Shown here piece by piece: positions 9,243 through 20,341 of a stretch of DNA of 64,000 nucleotides. A model generated the notes under the pieces. That model had not been told where the DNA came from. It did no database searches and saw only the letters and a list, made by a program, of their open reading frames with translations. The stretch's first letter is position 1, and the number at the start of each line of letters is the position of its first letter. Source of the DNA: Chloroflexales bacterium ZM16-3 (GTDB taxonomy: Bacteria; Chloroflexota; Chloroflexia; Chloroflexales; Chloroflexaceae); contig RYFE02000019.1 of NCBI GenBank assembly GCA_004138175.2, positions 1-64,000 on the forward strand, in the 5' to 3' direction. Both the position numbers and the translations under genes were made by a program.

Positions 9243-10064
9243 ATGGTTCAGGCGACACGTCGCTTTGAGTTCTCTGCCGCGCATCGCTACTGGCGGAGCG
9301 ACTGGAGCGCCGAGGAGAATGAGCGTACTTTCGGGAAGTGTGCCAGCCTCTACGGCCATGGCCACAACTATACGCTGGATGTTACGATCACCGGCCTGCT
9401 TGACACGCGCACTGGCATGGTGATGAATATGACTGAGCTGAAGGCGATCGTCGGCGAGGTGCTTGAGGAGTTCGACCACCGGCATCTGAACGAGGATACG
9501 CCCTACTTCCGCGATCAGATCCCGACCACCGAGAATATCGTGCGCGTCCTCTGGCGGCTGATCGCGGCCCGCTTGCCGTCCCATGCTCGCCTCTCGCACT
9601 TGCGCCTGTACGAGATGAGCGATCTCTGGGCGGACTATGACGGCGGCGATGAGACGACCTTTGCGCGGGCCTACACCTTCGCCGCAGCACACAGGCTTCA
9701 CGCGCCCGCCCTCTCCGACGCGGAGAACCTCCATGTCTATGGGAAGTGCAACAACCCTAACGGCCACGGCCACAACTACACCCTGGAGGTGAGCGTCGCT
9801 GGCCCAGTTGCCCCGGATACGGGCATGGTGATCGACCTTGTCCAGATGGACTCGACGGTTCGTGCTGTGCTCGACCGCCTGGACTTTCACCATATCGACC
9901 GTGAGGTTTCGGCCTTCGCCGATATGCCATCCACCGGAGAGAACATTGTCGTCTACCTCTGGGGCGAGCTGTCGCCACGCCTCGGGGGCGGACTGCGCCA
10001 CCTGAGACTCTGGGAGACGCGCAAGAATCTATTCGAGTATGATGGGATAATGATCGCCCGCTAA
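9243..10064 (+). CDS. Tandem-domain 6-pyruvoyl-tetrahydropterin synthase / QueD-family protein
   Basis: The 273 residues contain two full PTPS/QueD folds. Each keeps the FxAAHR strand, the catalytic Cys in GKC (C33 and C169), the zinc-binding HGHNYTL motif, and a TTENIV / STGENIV active-site segment. Family enzymes act on 7,8-dihydroneopterin triphosphate, giving 6-carboxy-tetrahydropterin (queuosine/7-deazaguanine route) or 6-pyruvoyl-tetrahydropterin. Most are single-domain (about 120-140 aa), so the fusion is notable. The ATG at 9243 is chosen because AAGGA lies 10 nt upstream; earlier TTG and ATG codons fit less well. folE follows 49 bp downstream, giving substrate supply and next step in one unit. 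Which product is made cannot be told from sequence. Confidence 0.85.
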   Translation: MVQATRRFEFSAAHRYWRSDWSAEENERTFGKCASLYGHGHNYTLDVTITGLLDTRTGMVMNMTELKAIVGEVLEEFDHRHLNEDTPYFRDQIPTTENIVRVLWRLIAARLPSHARLSHLRLYEMSDLWADYDGGDETTFARAYTFAAAHRLHAPALSDAENLHVYGKCNNPNGHGHNYTLEVSVAGPVAPDTGMVIDLVQMDSTVRAVLDRLDFHHIDREVSAFADMPSTGENIVVYLWGELSPRLGGGLRHLRLWETRKNLFEYDGIMIAR

Positions 10065-10079
10065 TTTATAGTATAGTAA

Positions 10080-10099
10080 GGGCACTGCGCGCAGTGCCC
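10080..10099. repeat. Perfect 20-bp palindrome between QueD-like gene and folE
   Basis: GGGCACTGCGCGCAGTGCCC is its own reverse complement. It lies between the stop at 10064 and the folE start, with an AT-rich stretch before it. It could be an attenuator or an operator. Confidence 0.6.
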
Positions 10100-10113
10100 C
10101 AGTGAGGAATCCT

Positions 10114-10800
10114 ATGGCTGTCCACAAGCTTAATGGCAATGACCACAGCGTCCCTCCCTCCCTCGTCGATCTGCGCTCTGCCGATGGCGAGGATCTGATC
10201 ATCCCAGGGCAAGGCAAGATCGAGAGCATGGCTTTCAGCTCCGATCCCCAAATCGAGCACGCCGTCCACGATATCCTGGAGGCGATCGGCGAGCAGCCCG
10301 AGCGCGAGGGTTTGCTGAAGACGCCATCGCGGGTGGCGAAGATGTACGCCGAGCTGACCGCCGGATACCATATCGACCCCGAGGCGCTGATCAATGACGC
10401 CGTCTTCAGCGTGGATTATGACGAGATGGTGCTGGTGAAGAACATTGACTTCTACAGCCTCTGTGAGCACCACATGCTGCCTTTTATGGGCCAGATCCAC
10501 GTGGCCTACATCCCTAGCGGCAAGGTCGTTGGCCTGAGCAAGATCCCGCGTATCGTGGAGATGTATGCACGCCGCCTCCAGGTGCAGGAGCGCCTGACCG
10601 TCCAGATCGCTGATCTTATCGATAAGGTGCTGGCCCCCGCCGGGGTGGCCGTGGTGGCCGAAGGTGTCCACATGTGCGCGGTGATGCGCGGCGTCAAGAA
10701 GGCCAACGCCCAGATGGTCACTTCGGCTATGCGCGGCGTCTTCCGCGACGACTCGAAGACCCGCGCCGAGTTCATGAGCCACATTGACCATGCGCGGTAG
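10114..10800 (+). CDS. folE: GTP cyclohydrolase I
   Basis: The 228-aa protein matches type I GTP cyclohydrolase, which converts GTP to 7,8-dihydroneopterin triphosphate, the first step of folate, pterin and 7-deazaguanine pathways. Diagnostic motifs are [14 protein letters not shown], the zinc-site segment [12 protein letters not shown] (C117), [17 protein letters not shown] and [12 protein letters not shown] non-conserved extension of about 45 residues precedes the core. The start at 10114 has GAGG 6 nt upstream; a GTG at 10102 is in frame but less likely. It sits directly after the tandem QueD-like gene. Confidence 0.95.
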   Translation: MAVHKLNGNDHSVPPSLVDLRSADGEDLIIPGQGKIESMAFSSDPQIEHAVHDILEAIGEQPEREGLLKTPSRVAKMYAELTAGYHIDPEALINDAVFSVDYDEMVLVKNIDFYSLCEHHMLPFMGQIHVAYIPSGKVVGLSKIPRIVEMYARRLQVQERLTVQIADLIDKVLAPAGVAVVAEGVHMCAVMRGVKKANAQMVTSAMRGVFRDDSKTRAEFMSHIDHAR

Positions 10801-10855
10801 GGTGGCACCGGTGCATGGTTCTGCAAAAGTCGTTTACGGGCCAGATGTTTGGGGC

Positions 10856-10894
10856 TACAGCGGGAGGGGCGCGCTACGCGCCCCTCCCGCTGTA
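10856..10894 (+). terminator. 18-bp perfect hairpin after folE
   Basis: TACAGCGGGAGGGGCGCG (10856-10873) pairs with its exact complement at 10877-10894 over a CTA loop. It is the likely terminator of the pteridine operon. The following 10895-11047 shows nothing convincing. Confidence 0.65.
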
Positions 10895-11047
10895 ATAGAT
10901 CGCCGGTATACTTTGGTATTCGCCGTGTAGTTTGAGTGCCAACATAGCGATCAGCAACCCATGTCCGGCTTCCACACCAAGTCCGCAGCGGTGCGGCGCT
11001 TCGTCTTGGGAATCTGCTATGTCAATGTCTGATATGTCTGTCCCGCC

Positions 11048-11167
11048 ATGGCTTGTGAGTGCTATTACCTCGCTATTCATATGGTGTTACAAGCTGCAGA
11101 TCGGGCGCTCTACGAGGCGAAGGTGGGTGGGCGCAACCGTGTCTGCACCGCACGCCGCACAGCTTGA
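11048..11167 (+). pseudogene. C-terminal remnant of a GGDEF (diguanylate cyclase) gene
   Basis: A short open stretch ends LQAADRALYEAKVGGRNRVC then TARRTA and a stop. ADxALYxAKxxGRNRV is the canonical C-terminal helix of GGDEF domains. No upstream GGDEF core or RxGGDEF loop is present in any frame nearby, so this is a gene fragment. It lies just upstream of the acetyltransferase gene. Confidence 0.65.
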
Positions 11168-11197
11168 CCCAGGACTTATTCGCGCTAATAAATCACT

Positions 11198-11689
11198 ATG
11201 ATCATCACCCGCCCCGCCACCCCCGCAGACGCCGCCGTGATCGCGGCGATCTACAACCAGGGGATCGCTGATCGCATCGCCACATTCGAGACGCAGCCGC
11301 GCAGCGAGGCCGATATCCTAAGCTGGTTCCAGGGCCGCCACCCGGTGGTGGTCGCCGAGGACGATGGGGCGGTAAGAGCCTTCGCCAGCAGCTCAACCTA
11401 CCGGTCGCGGGCCTGCTACGACGGCGTCGCCGAGTTCTCAGTCTACGCCGAGCGCGGCTACCGTGGGAGGGGCGCGGGCCGGGCCGCCATCCTGGCCCTG
11501 ATCGACGCGGTGGCCCCGGTCGGGATCTGGAAGCTGGTCTCGCGGGTCTTTGTTGAGAACGCCGCAAGCCGCACGATGCTGCGCTCGGTAGGCTTCCGCG
11601 AGGTGGGCGTGTACGAGAAGCACGCGAAGCTAGACGGGGTGTGGCGCGATGTGGTGATCGTCGAGCGAATGATCGCGGCGAACCTATAG
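11198..11689 (+). CDS. GNAT N-acetyltransferase, phosphinothricin/arsinothricin type
   Basis: The 163-aa GNAT protein resembles the Pat/Bar/ArsN1 group, which acetylates the amino group of phosphinothricin-like compounds with acetyl-CoA. The N-terminus MIITRPATPADAAVIAAIYN is typical. It continues with FSVYAERGYRGRGAGRAAIL (acetyl-CoA loop RGxGxG) and FVENAASRTMLRSVGFREVG. The C-terminal GVWRDVVIVER also matches the group. It is monocistronic. The natural substrate is not determinable from sequence. Confidence 0.85.
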   Translation: MIITRPATPADAAVIAAIYNQGIADRIATFETQPRSEADILSWFQGRHPVVVAEDDGAVRAFASSSTYRSRACYDGVAEFSVYAERGYRGRGAGRAAILALIDAVAPVGIWKLVSRVFVENAASRTMLRSVGFREVGVYEKHAKLDGVWRDVVIVERMIAANL

Positions 11690-11712
11690 GGACGCAGCGC
11701 GCTGCGTCCCTA
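11687..11712. terminator. 26-bp perfect palindrome between convergent genes
   Basis: TAGGGACGCAGCG followed by its exact complement includes the stop codon of the acetyltransferase and reaches the end of the convergent HAD gene. It would serve as a bidirectional terminator. Confidence 0.65.
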
Positions 11713-12378
11713 CGCCATAATCACATCCGCGAGCGCTGCCAGGTCAGGCACGATGATCTCGGGCGCGAGGCCAAGCCGCTCGGCGGGGGCGCCCGCCCGG
11801 TTGAGCCACGCCGTGCGCAGGCCGAAGGACGCGGCCCCGGCGATGTCCCAGCCATTCGAGGAGACAAAGAGGATATCGGCGGGCGCGCAGCCCAGGTGCG
11901 CCGTCGCCAGAGCGTAGACCTGCGGGGCCGGCTTGAAGACGCCGACGGACTCAACGCTGAGGATGGCCTCAAGCTGGTCGGCCAGCCCGGCGTGTTCAAG
12001 CCCGGCCCGAAGCATATCCGGCGTACCGTTCGAGAGCACCAGTCTGCGGAAGTCGGTGAGCCGACCGAGGGCGGATACAACCTCGGGGAAGGGCGTCAGG
12101 CGCAGGTAGACGGCAAGGAGCGCCTCGCGGTCGGCGGGGGTGAGTCCGAGGCCGAGGGCGGCGCAGGCGAAGTCGAGGGCATCGCTCGTCACCTGCCAGA
12201 AATCGGTGTGGCGGCCCATAAGGCTGCGCAGCCAGGAGTACTGGAGCTGGCGCTCGCGCCAGAGCATCGTGAGGGCCGCGCCGCGACCGGGCCAGCGCTC
12301 CTCGCAGTCCGCAGCCACTGAGGCGACATCGAGCAGCGTCCCGTAGGCGTCAAACACGATCCCGGCGGGTCGATCCAT
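11710..12378 (-). CDS. HAD-superfamily hydrolase, haloacid dehalogenase type II
   Basis: The 222-aa protein carries HAD motif I in FDAYGTLLDVAS, motif II in VLSNGTPDML, motif III in VFKPAPQVY, and SSNGWDIAGAASFG. The Asn-containing SSN(G/A)WD motif is characteristic of (S)-2-haloacid dehalogenases, which hydrolyse 2-haloacids to hydroxyacids. AAGGAG lies 7 nt before the ATG. The physiological substrate is uncertain because many type II HADs are promiscuous. Confidence 0.85.
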   Translation of the reverse strand: MDRPAGIVFDAYGTLLDVASVAADCEERWPGRGAALTMLWRERQLQYSWLRSLMGRHTDFWQVTSDALDFACAALGLGLTPADREALLAVYLRLTPFPEVVSALGRLTDFRRLVLSNGTPDMLRAGLEHAGLADQLEAILSVESVGVFKPAPQVYALATAHLGCAPADILFVSSNGWDIAGAASFGLRTAWLNRAGAPAERLGLAPEIIVPDLAALADVIMA

Positions 12379-12501
12379 GGCGGTGCTCCTTCTTCTGGGC
12401 GCGGAATGCCACCATTATAGCAAGTACCTCCGCTGGACAGTACGCGGGGCTGATGGTACGATCCACCATCAAACAAGCTGCAACTGTATAAGGAGCGCCC
12501 A

Positions 12502-12924
12502 ATGTCTGGCGACATCCCCGCCCCGCTGGCGGAATTTCCTTTCATCCACTGGCTCAACGTGCGTTTCCGCGACCTCGACACGCTGGGCCATGTGAACAAC
12601 TCTGTCTACGCGACCTACCTGGAGTCGGCGCGGATCGACTTCTACAGCCACCTCACCGGCCTGCCGCTAGAGCAGCTCAACATCATCCTGGCCGAGCTGA
12701 CGATCAGCTATAAGGCACCGGCCTTCTTCAACGACCGGCTGGGCGTCGGGATTCGGATCGCCTCGTTCGGCACCAAGAGCTTCTCGATGCAGTACGCCAT
12801 CGCCCGCGCCGCCGACGGGGCGCTGATCGCCAGCGCCCGCAGCGTGCTGGTGATGTACGACTACGCCCAGGGAAAGACGGTGCCGGTGCCTGATGATCTC
12901 AGGCAGAGAGTGGCAGAGCTGTAG
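12502..12924 (+). CDS. 4HBT/hotdog-fold acyl-CoA thioesterase
   Basis: The 140-aa protein has the hotdog catalytic motif RFRDLDTLGHVNNSVY, typical of 4-hydroxybenzoyl-CoA/YbgC-type thioesterases that hydrolyse acyl-CoA to acid plus CoA. Length is normal. AAGGAG lies 7 nt before the ATG at 12502. It is transcribed divergently from the HAD gene, with about 120 bp between them. The substrate chain is unknown. Confidence 0.85.
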   Translation: MSGDIPAPLAEFPFIHWLNVRFRDLDTLGHVNNSVYATYLESARIDFYSHLTGLPLEQLNIILAELTISYKAPAFFNDRLGVGIRIASFGTKSFSMQYAIARAADGALIASARSVLVMYDYAQGKTVPVPDDLRQRVAEL

Positions 12925-12927
12925 ATG

Positions 12928-12970
12928 GGGGTTGGGGGTTGGGGCTTCTCCAGCCCCAACCCCCAACCCC
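12928..12970. terminator. 19-bp perfect G/C-rich hairpin between convergent genes
   Basis: GGGGTTGGGGGTTGGGGCT (12928-12946) pairs with its complement at 12952-12970 over a 5-nt loop. It starts just after the thioesterase stop and ends on the stop codon of the convergent NERD gene. The G-runs could also form a quadruplex. Confidence 0.65.
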
Positions 12971-14313
12971 TACTGCTGCAACGAGACAACAAAGCTGGCC
13001 TCGCCGAAAGGCAGATCCTTGAGGCGGACGAGCAGGGATGATGCGCTGCGGCTCACCGGACGGTCAACCACAACCACCCCGCGATCCTTCGCGCCGGGGG
13101 CCACCCGCAGGTCGCTCGGGCTGGATGCGTCGTCGGTGATCTGGTACTCGTTGCCCAGGCTATCACTAATCTGGATGTTGTCGCTGCGCAGCGGGAAGCT
13201 GATCTCCTGGTCGCTATTGTTCTGGGCGCTCCAGGTGAGGGTGATCTTGCCGCTGCATGTGGAGACCTGCTCTAGGGCGACGACCACTTCGGGCAGCAGG
13301 CCCGCGCTGCTCGCACCCGTGGCCACGCTGATCCACCCGACACTGGCCCCGTCCCAGCGCTTCCCGACAAGCTGATAGCTGTCCCAGCTACAGCTGCTGT
13401 CGGGGGCGTCGGCGGCGAGGGATGCGCCGCCGGTGGGCACGCCGGTCACTTCGGCGATCTGCACGAGGGGCTGGTCGGTGCCGGGGATGATGACCTGCTG
13501 CGGGCGCATGATCAGGGCGATGAAGAGCACGGCGACCATCAGCGCCAGGCCAGCGGCGATCCGGCCTGTGGTGGTGCGCAGGATTCCGCTGATCCGCGCC
13601 CACGAGCCTGTGGTAGAGACGCCCCGCCGGGGCGTCTCTACGGGGCCGGGCGTCTCTGCCGATGCGGGCTCAGCTGCGGTGGGCAATGCCTCCGGCTCGG
13701 CGATCACCCCACGGATCACCGTGTTGATCTCGTCCCACGGGGTGCAGTGGAGCATCTGCGGGATGGACAGCATCTCCTCGTCGGTGAGCTCGATCTCCGA
13801 TGATCGCTCGGTGATCAGGTAGGACGGCAGCTCGTCCAGACCCTTTAGCTCAACCTTCCAGTCCAGCTCGATCTCCGAGCCATCCTGCATGGTGGGCGAG
13901 ATGACGACCACCCGCTTGCAGGTGCGGAAGTCGACGTTGTTCGCCTTCTGCTCAGAGAGGAACTCGCGGCGGTGCTCGTTGAGGAAGTTGGTCAGGGCGT
14001 GGAAGTAGGAGATGACCTGGTTGTAGGGGTTTTTGCGACCGGGGTTGAGCCGCTTGCTCTCGCCGTTGCGACCCTCGACGAACCAAGGGCCGTTGACGCT
14101 GCCGATCACTCGCCCGTCGCAGTGCTTCAGCTCGACGATAAAGATCGCGTCGTGCTTGATGATCACCATATCGACGGTGCGCCCGCCGACGCTGAAGTTA
14201 GCCAGGATCAGGTGCAGGCCGTCCAGCCGGTCAAGGCCGTTCGCCAGGGCCATGATCGCACGTCGCTCGTTGGGATGTTCTGGCTTCTCGCCTATCCAGA
14301 CTTGGACTGCCAT
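12970..14313 (-). CDS. NERD-domain membrane protein
   Basis: The 447-aa protein opens with a nuclease-related (NERD) domain, residues about 1-130. It includes RTVDMVIIKHDAIFIVELKH (the D and ExK of a PD-(D/E)XK-like core) and NPYNQVISYFHAL. A linker, one transmembrane helix (about 245-270, AGLALMVAVLFIALIM) and an outside beta domain (ITLTWSAQNNSDQEISFPL) follow. A 29-bp palindromic repeat (13613-13641) is embedded in frame in the linker and encodes VETPRRGVST. Many NERD proteins are suspected DNA- or RNA-active, but function is not established. It is 77 bp downstream of uvrB on the same strand, separated by an inverted repeat. Confidence 0.75.
   Translation of the reverse strand: MAVQVWIGEKPEHPNERRAIMALANGLDRLDGLHLILANFSVGGRTVDMVIIKHDAIFIVELKHCDGRVIGSVNGPWFVEGRNGESKRLNPGRKNPYNQVISYFHALTNFLNEHRREFLSEQKANNVDFRTCKRVVVISPTMQDGSEIELDWKVELKGLDELPSYLITERSSEIELTDEEMLSIPQMLHCTPWDEINTVIRGVIAEPEALPTAAEPASAETPGPVETPRRGVSTTGSWARISGILRTTTGRIAAGLALMVAVLFIALIMRPQQVIIPGTDQPLVQIAEVTGVPTGGASLAADAPDSSCSWDSYQLVGKRWDGASVGWISVATGASSAGLLPEVVVALEQVSTCSGKITLTWSAQNNSDQEISFPLRSDNIQISDSLGNEYQITDDASSPSDLRVAPGAKDRGVVVVDRPVSRSASSLLVRLKDLPFGEASFVVSLQQ
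13613..13641. repeat. Palindromic repeat inside the NERD gene
   Basis: GTAGAGACGCCCC (13613-13625) and its exact complement (13629-13641) flank GCC. This looks like an extragenic-type palindrome inserted in frame in a linker-coding stretch. Confidence 0.7.
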
Positions 14314-14321
14314 ACGGATTA

Positions 14322-14383
14322 TTGTAGATTGCAGATTGCAGATTACAGATTGCAGAGATCAATCTGCAATCTGCAATCTACAA
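14322..14383. repeat. 23-bp inverted repeat of the GCAGATT family between uvrB and the NERD gene
   Basis: Arm 14322-14344 (TTGTAGATTGCAGATTGCAG...) is exactly complementary to 14361-14383. The core 7-mer GCAGATT is reiterated within each arm and recurs in other gaps of this window. It may work as a terminator or a mobile miniature repeat. Confidence 0.7.
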
Positions 14384-14390
14384 TCTGCAT

Positions 14391-16397
<2,007 letters not shown>

Positions 16398-16634
16398 AGG
16401 GTCGCTCGCTCCGTAAGACAAGGCTTCGGGCTGCTTTGCCGTTTGGCGTCACGGATCGTTTGCTGATGCGCTCGACCTGTACCCTGTACCCTTGTCTAAG
16501 CACATAGCAGAAGTCAGAGGCCAGAGCCAGGCGCTGCGCTGCGTCTCGGCCGCCGACCCCTGACTTCTGGGAACTATCGATATTATAGCCTACCGGCACA
16601 TGTTTTGCATGGTTCGCCGGGCCGATCTTTTGTT

Positions 16635-16675
16635 CTATATGGGCTGCGAACGCAATGCGTTCGCAGCCCATATAG
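16635..16675. repeat. 20-bp inverted repeat (near-perfect palindrome)
   Basis: Arm CTATATGGGCTGCGAACGCA (16635-16654) and its exact complement (16656-16675) are separated by one base. It lies between two minus-strand genes and probably ends an upstream transcript. A second inverted pair, AGAAGTCAG / CTGACTTCT, lies near 16509-16568. Confidence 0.65.
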
Positions 16676-16696
16676 GGTGGATGGACGGCGTGGCGA

Positions 16697-19600
16697 TCAG
16701 TTGTGCACGATCGGTAGGTACACGAAGTAGGTGTCCGTCGGCGGTGGTGCCGTTATACTACCCTTGATCGTCACCGTAGTGCGCGGCGGGTCGGGCAGAA
16801 CGAGGTTAGCCGTGGGGGTGTTGAAAGTGATGACGATAGTCTCATCGCCCTCGGTGATCGCGTCCTGATTGATCGTGAGCGTGATCGTCCGCGTCGTCGT
16901 GTTGGCCGGGAAGGTCAGAGGCGATGAGGAGATGTTGTAATCGTCGCCGAGCGTCGCCGTGCCGCTGACGGTGTAGCCGATCATCGCGTCGCTGGCCAGC
17001 GGGTTGCTGAGCTTCACCTGCAGGCTGATCGTGCCGACGCTCTCCTCGACCTGCTCGTCGACCGGGAGGATAATACCAGGGGGGGGCGGGAAGGCGCTGT
17101 AGAAGATCTCGGCCACCCCATTCGTGATCTGGTCGGCGTGATAGACGATCCCGGCTGTGGTGGACTGAATGGCGATGGCAAACACGTCGCCGCCGATCAC
17201 CATCGGGTCGCTGAGCAGCTGCGAGCCACGCGTGCCCTGGATCGGCACGGTGTATGCCTCGAAGACATCGTCGGTGTTCTGGTCGGCCAGGTAGACGACC
17301 CGCTGGCTATCCGTGCTAATCGTGAAGGTAGCGACATCGGTTAGGTCGCCGGGGAGCTGGCGGCTTAGCTGCACGGGGATGCCACCGCCGACTGGCACAC
17401 TGAAGAGGTCGAAGACCGCGTTGATGCGCTGATCGGCCACATAGACCACCTGGCTGCTGTCGGGGCTGATCGCAAACTGGCCTACATTGCTGCCGGTAGC
17501 CAGGTTGGCGTTGAGTCTGGTCGGGGTGCTGCCGCCAGCCAGCGTCGTGCTGAACAGCTCGAAGAGGTTGTCGGCGTTCTGGTCGGCCCGGTAGACCACG
17601 TGCTGGCTGTCGGGGCTGATCGCGAAGGTGGTCACATCGCCATTGATCCCGGGCGGCAGGTTGAGCTTGGCTGGCGCGGCCCCGCCACTGATCGGCACGC
17701 TGTAGATCTCATAGACTTCATCGATCTCCTGATCGGCGCAGTAGACCACCCGGCTGCTGTCGGGGCTGATGGCGAATCCCCATGTGCCCGGGAGCGATCC
17801 GGCTGCGCTGTTGGGGTCGATCTGGGCGTTACATTGGTTAAGGATCGCGATATCGCCATTGAGCTGGAGCAGGCTGTTCAGCCGGGTCGTCGCGCCATCG
17901 TTCAGCGGCACGCTGTAGATCTCGAACGTGCCGAGAGTGTTCTGGTCGGCCACATAGACCACCCGGCTGCTGTCGGGGCTGATCACGAAGGCGTGTACAT
18001 TTCCGCCGACGGGCAGCGGGCCGTTCAACGTCGGCGCTGAGCCGCCGGTGATCGCCACCGTGTATAGCTCGATCGTGCCCGGGGTGGCCTGGTCGGCGAG
18101 GAAGACCACGCGCTGGCTGTTCGGGCTGATCGCAAAGTCGGAGATGTTGCTCCCGCCACCTGTGGCCACGCCGCTCAGGCGCTGGGATGCGCCGCCGCTG
18201 ATCGGCACGCTGTAGATCTCCTGGATCCCATTCACCTCCTGATCGGCCTGGTAGACCACCCGCTGCCCGTCGGGGCTGATCTTAAAGTTCGTCACATTGC
18301 CTCCCGCCACCAGCGGCGGGTTGAGCCGGATCGCTGTGCCGCCGCCGATCGGGACGCTGAAGATCTCGTTGACCTCGTCCGTCTCCTGGTCGGCGATGTA
18401 GATCACCCGGCTGCTGTCGGGGCTGATCGCGAAGTTGAAGACATCGCCATCCGGGCCGAGCAGCCCATTCAGCTTGACCGGGGCACCGTTTGGCAGGGCG
18501 ACGCTATAAATCTCAAAGACCTGGTCGGTCTCCTGGTCGGCGCGGTACACCGCAACGGCACCGTTCGGGCTGAGGTTGAAGTTGATCACGTCGCCGCTAA
18601 TCGCGCTGGTGCTGCTGGTGAGCTGTGTGCGTGTGCCGCCAGTCAGCGGCACCCCGTACAGATTCTGCACCTGGTCAGTCATCTCGTCGGCGATGTAGAC
18701 GACCCGGCTGCTATTGGGCGCGATCTCGAAGCTGCTCGTATTGCCGTTGTTGACCATAGCGCCGTTCAGCTTTGTGGTCAGGCCGCCGGTGATCAGCACA
18801 CTGTAGAGCTCAAAGACCCCGTCCGAATCCTGGTCGGCCCGGTAGACCACCCGGCTGCTGTTCGGGCTGATCGCGAAGGCGAAGGGGTTGCCGACAAAGT
18901 GGACGTTGTTGCCGCCAACATCGCCGCCGGCCACTAGGCTGCCATTCAGATCCTGGGTGTTCGCGCTGGTGTCGATCGGCGTGCTGCGCAGCTCGAATAC
19001 GTCGTCGGTGATAAAGTCACCACGATAGACCACCCGGCTGCTGTCGGGGCTGATCGCGAACTCCTCGATATTGCCGAAGGAGGGCGGGGCGGACGGCAGG
19101 AGCCACTCGTCGCTCGTTGGCGGGGCGGGCGGGGCGTCGATTGGTACGGTGAATAGCTCAAAACGATCATCGGTAAAGGCGTCGCCGCGGTAGATCACCC
19201 GCTGGCTGTTCGGGGCGATCGCGAAGTCGGTGACATCCTCGTTGCCGTTGATCTGCGAGCTTAGCCGGGTCGGCGCGACGCCGCCGCCAATCGGGACGCT
19301 GTAGCAGTTGAACTCATTATCGGCGACCTCGGCGTCGGCGATGAAGATCACCCTGGTATTATCAGGAGACACAGCGTAGGGCAGAGTGTCGAGCACGGAG
19401 CGGGCCTCGAAGATCGGCGCGCGCGCAACATTCCCATTAGGGTTGGTGGCCCCAATATTGGTGATGGCGAAGGTGCCACTACCAGCGATCTGGGCGTTGA
19501 ACAGGTCAAATACATCATTGTTGGTATAGTCGCCGCGGAAGATCACCCGGCTGCTGTTGGGGCTGATCGTAAAGTCGAGCACCTCGCGCAACGACGACGT

Positions 19601-20341
19601 GAAGGGGTTGAGCTGCGCCGGTGTGGCACCGCCGGTCAGCGGCACGCTGAAGAGCTCGAAGACGCCGGTGAAGTGCTGGTCGGCGCGGTAGACTACGCGC
19701 TGGCCGTCAGGTGAGATCGCGAAGTCGGGCTGAACGCTCTGTCCGGCCAACAGCGGGTCATTCAGCCGCAGTTCCGGGGTAGCCCGCGTGATCGAGACCG
19801 TGTAGAGATCAAAGATATTATTGATGCTCTGGTCGGCGCGGTAGATCACGGTGGAGCTGTCGGGGCTGATCGCGAAGCCCACCACATTGCCGCCCGAGTC
19901 GATTAGGTCGACCTGATGGTTCATCAGCCCATTGAGCCGGATCGGGGTGCCGCCGCCGATCGGCACGCTGAAAAGCTCGTCGACCTCTTTGTCATTCTGG
20001 TTTGCCAGGTAGACGACGGTGGAGCTGTCGGGGCTGATCGCAAAATCCTCGACGTTGCCCTCATCGGGCAGGGCGCCGTTCAACTTCGTCGGGGTACCGC
20101 CGGTCAGCGGTATACTGTAGAGCTCGATCACACCCGAGGTGGCCTGATCGGCCATGTACACGAGCGTGCTGCTATCGGGCGAGATGGTGAAGTGGGTGAT
20201 ATTGGCGCCGAGGGCGAGGTTCCCATTCAGCTTGCGGGCGGCGGCGGCGGCGGGCTGGGTGCCGATGAGACTGGTGACCGCCATCAGGATAGCAATGCTG
20301 ACGAGCCAGCCTGTAAAAAGCGGGGACTTTCTCGTACGCAT
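16697..20341 (-). CDS. Secreted TolB-like beta-propeller repeat protein with Calx-beta domain
   Basis: The 1214-aa protein has a signal peptide (GWLVSIAILMAVTSL..PAAAA). About 20 degenerate repeats of roughly 45-50 residues follow, each built around FAISPDSSRVVYRADQ then FELYSVPIxGG and KLN, the signature of TolB/PD40 beta-propeller blades. That is enough for about three propellers. A Calx-beta-type domain follows near residues 1095-1190 (VSGTATLGDDYNISSSPLTF, ITEGDETIVITF). The tail is YFVYLPIVHN, a variant of the C-terminal motif on two other secreted proteins here. AGGAGG precedes the ATG. It is probably a surface protein; no ligand can be named. Confidence 0.85.
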   Translation of the reverse strand: MRTRKSPLFTGWLVSIAILMAVTSLIGTQPAAAAARKLNGNLALGANITHFTISPDSSTLVYMADQATSGVIELYSIPLTGGTPTKLNGALPDEGNVEDFAISPDSSTVVYLANQNDKEVDELFSVPIGGGTPIRLNGLMNHQVDLIDSGGNVVGFAISPDSSTVIYRADQSINNIFDLYTVSITRATPELRLNDPLLAGQSVQPDFAISPDGQRVVYRADQHFTGVFELFSVPLTGGATPAQLNPFTSSLREVLDFTISPNSSRVIFRGDYTNNDVFDLFNAQIAGSGTFAITNIGATNPNGNVARAPIFEARSVLDTLPYAVSPDNTRVIFIADAEVADNEFNCYSVPIGGGVAPTRLSSQINGNEDVTDFAIAPNSQRVIYRGDAFTDDRFELFTVPIDAPPAPPTSDEWLLPSAPPSFGNIEEFAISPDSSRVVYRGDFITDDVFELRSTPIDTSANTQDLNGSLVAGGDVGGNNVHFVGNPFAFAISPNSSRVVYRADQDSDGVFELYSVLITGGLTTKLNGAMVNNGNTSSFEIAPNSSRVVYIADEMTDQVQNLYGVPLTGGTRTQLTSSTSAISGDVINFNLSPNGAVAVYRADQETDQVFEIYSVALPNGAPVKLNGLLGPDGDVFNFAISPDSSRVIYIADQETDEVNEIFSVPIGGGTAIRLNPPLVAGGNVTNFKISPDGQRVVYQADQEVNGIQEIYSVPISGGASQRLSGVATGGGSNISDFAISPNSQRVVFLADQATPGTIELYTVAITGGSAPTLNGPLPVGGNVHAFVISPDSSRVVYVADQNTLGTFEIYSVPLNDGATTRLNSLLQLNGDIAILNQCNAQIDPNSAAGSLPGTWGFAISPDSSRVVYCADQEIDEVYEIYSVPISGGAAPAKLNLPPGINGDVTTFAISPDSQHVVYRADQNADNLFELFSTTLAGGSTPTRLNANLATGSNVGQFAISPDSSQVVYVADQRINAVFDLFSVPVGGGIPVQLSRQLPGDLTDVATFTISTDSQRVVYLADQNTDDVFEAYTVPIQGTRGSQLLSDPMVIGGDVFAIAIQSTTAGIVYHADQITNGVAEIFYSAFPPPPGIILPVDEQVEESVGTISLQVKLSNPLASDAMIGYTVSGTATLGDDYNISSSPLTFPANTTTRTITLTINQDAITEGDETIVITFNTPTANLVLPDPPRTTVTIKGSITAPPPTDTYFVYLPIVHN

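Noticed and set aside
12928-12970. G-quadruplex as the main function of the G-run repeat
   Set aside because: The G-runs are exactly mirrored by C-runs forming a 19-bp hairpin between convergent genes; a terminator explains it more simply.
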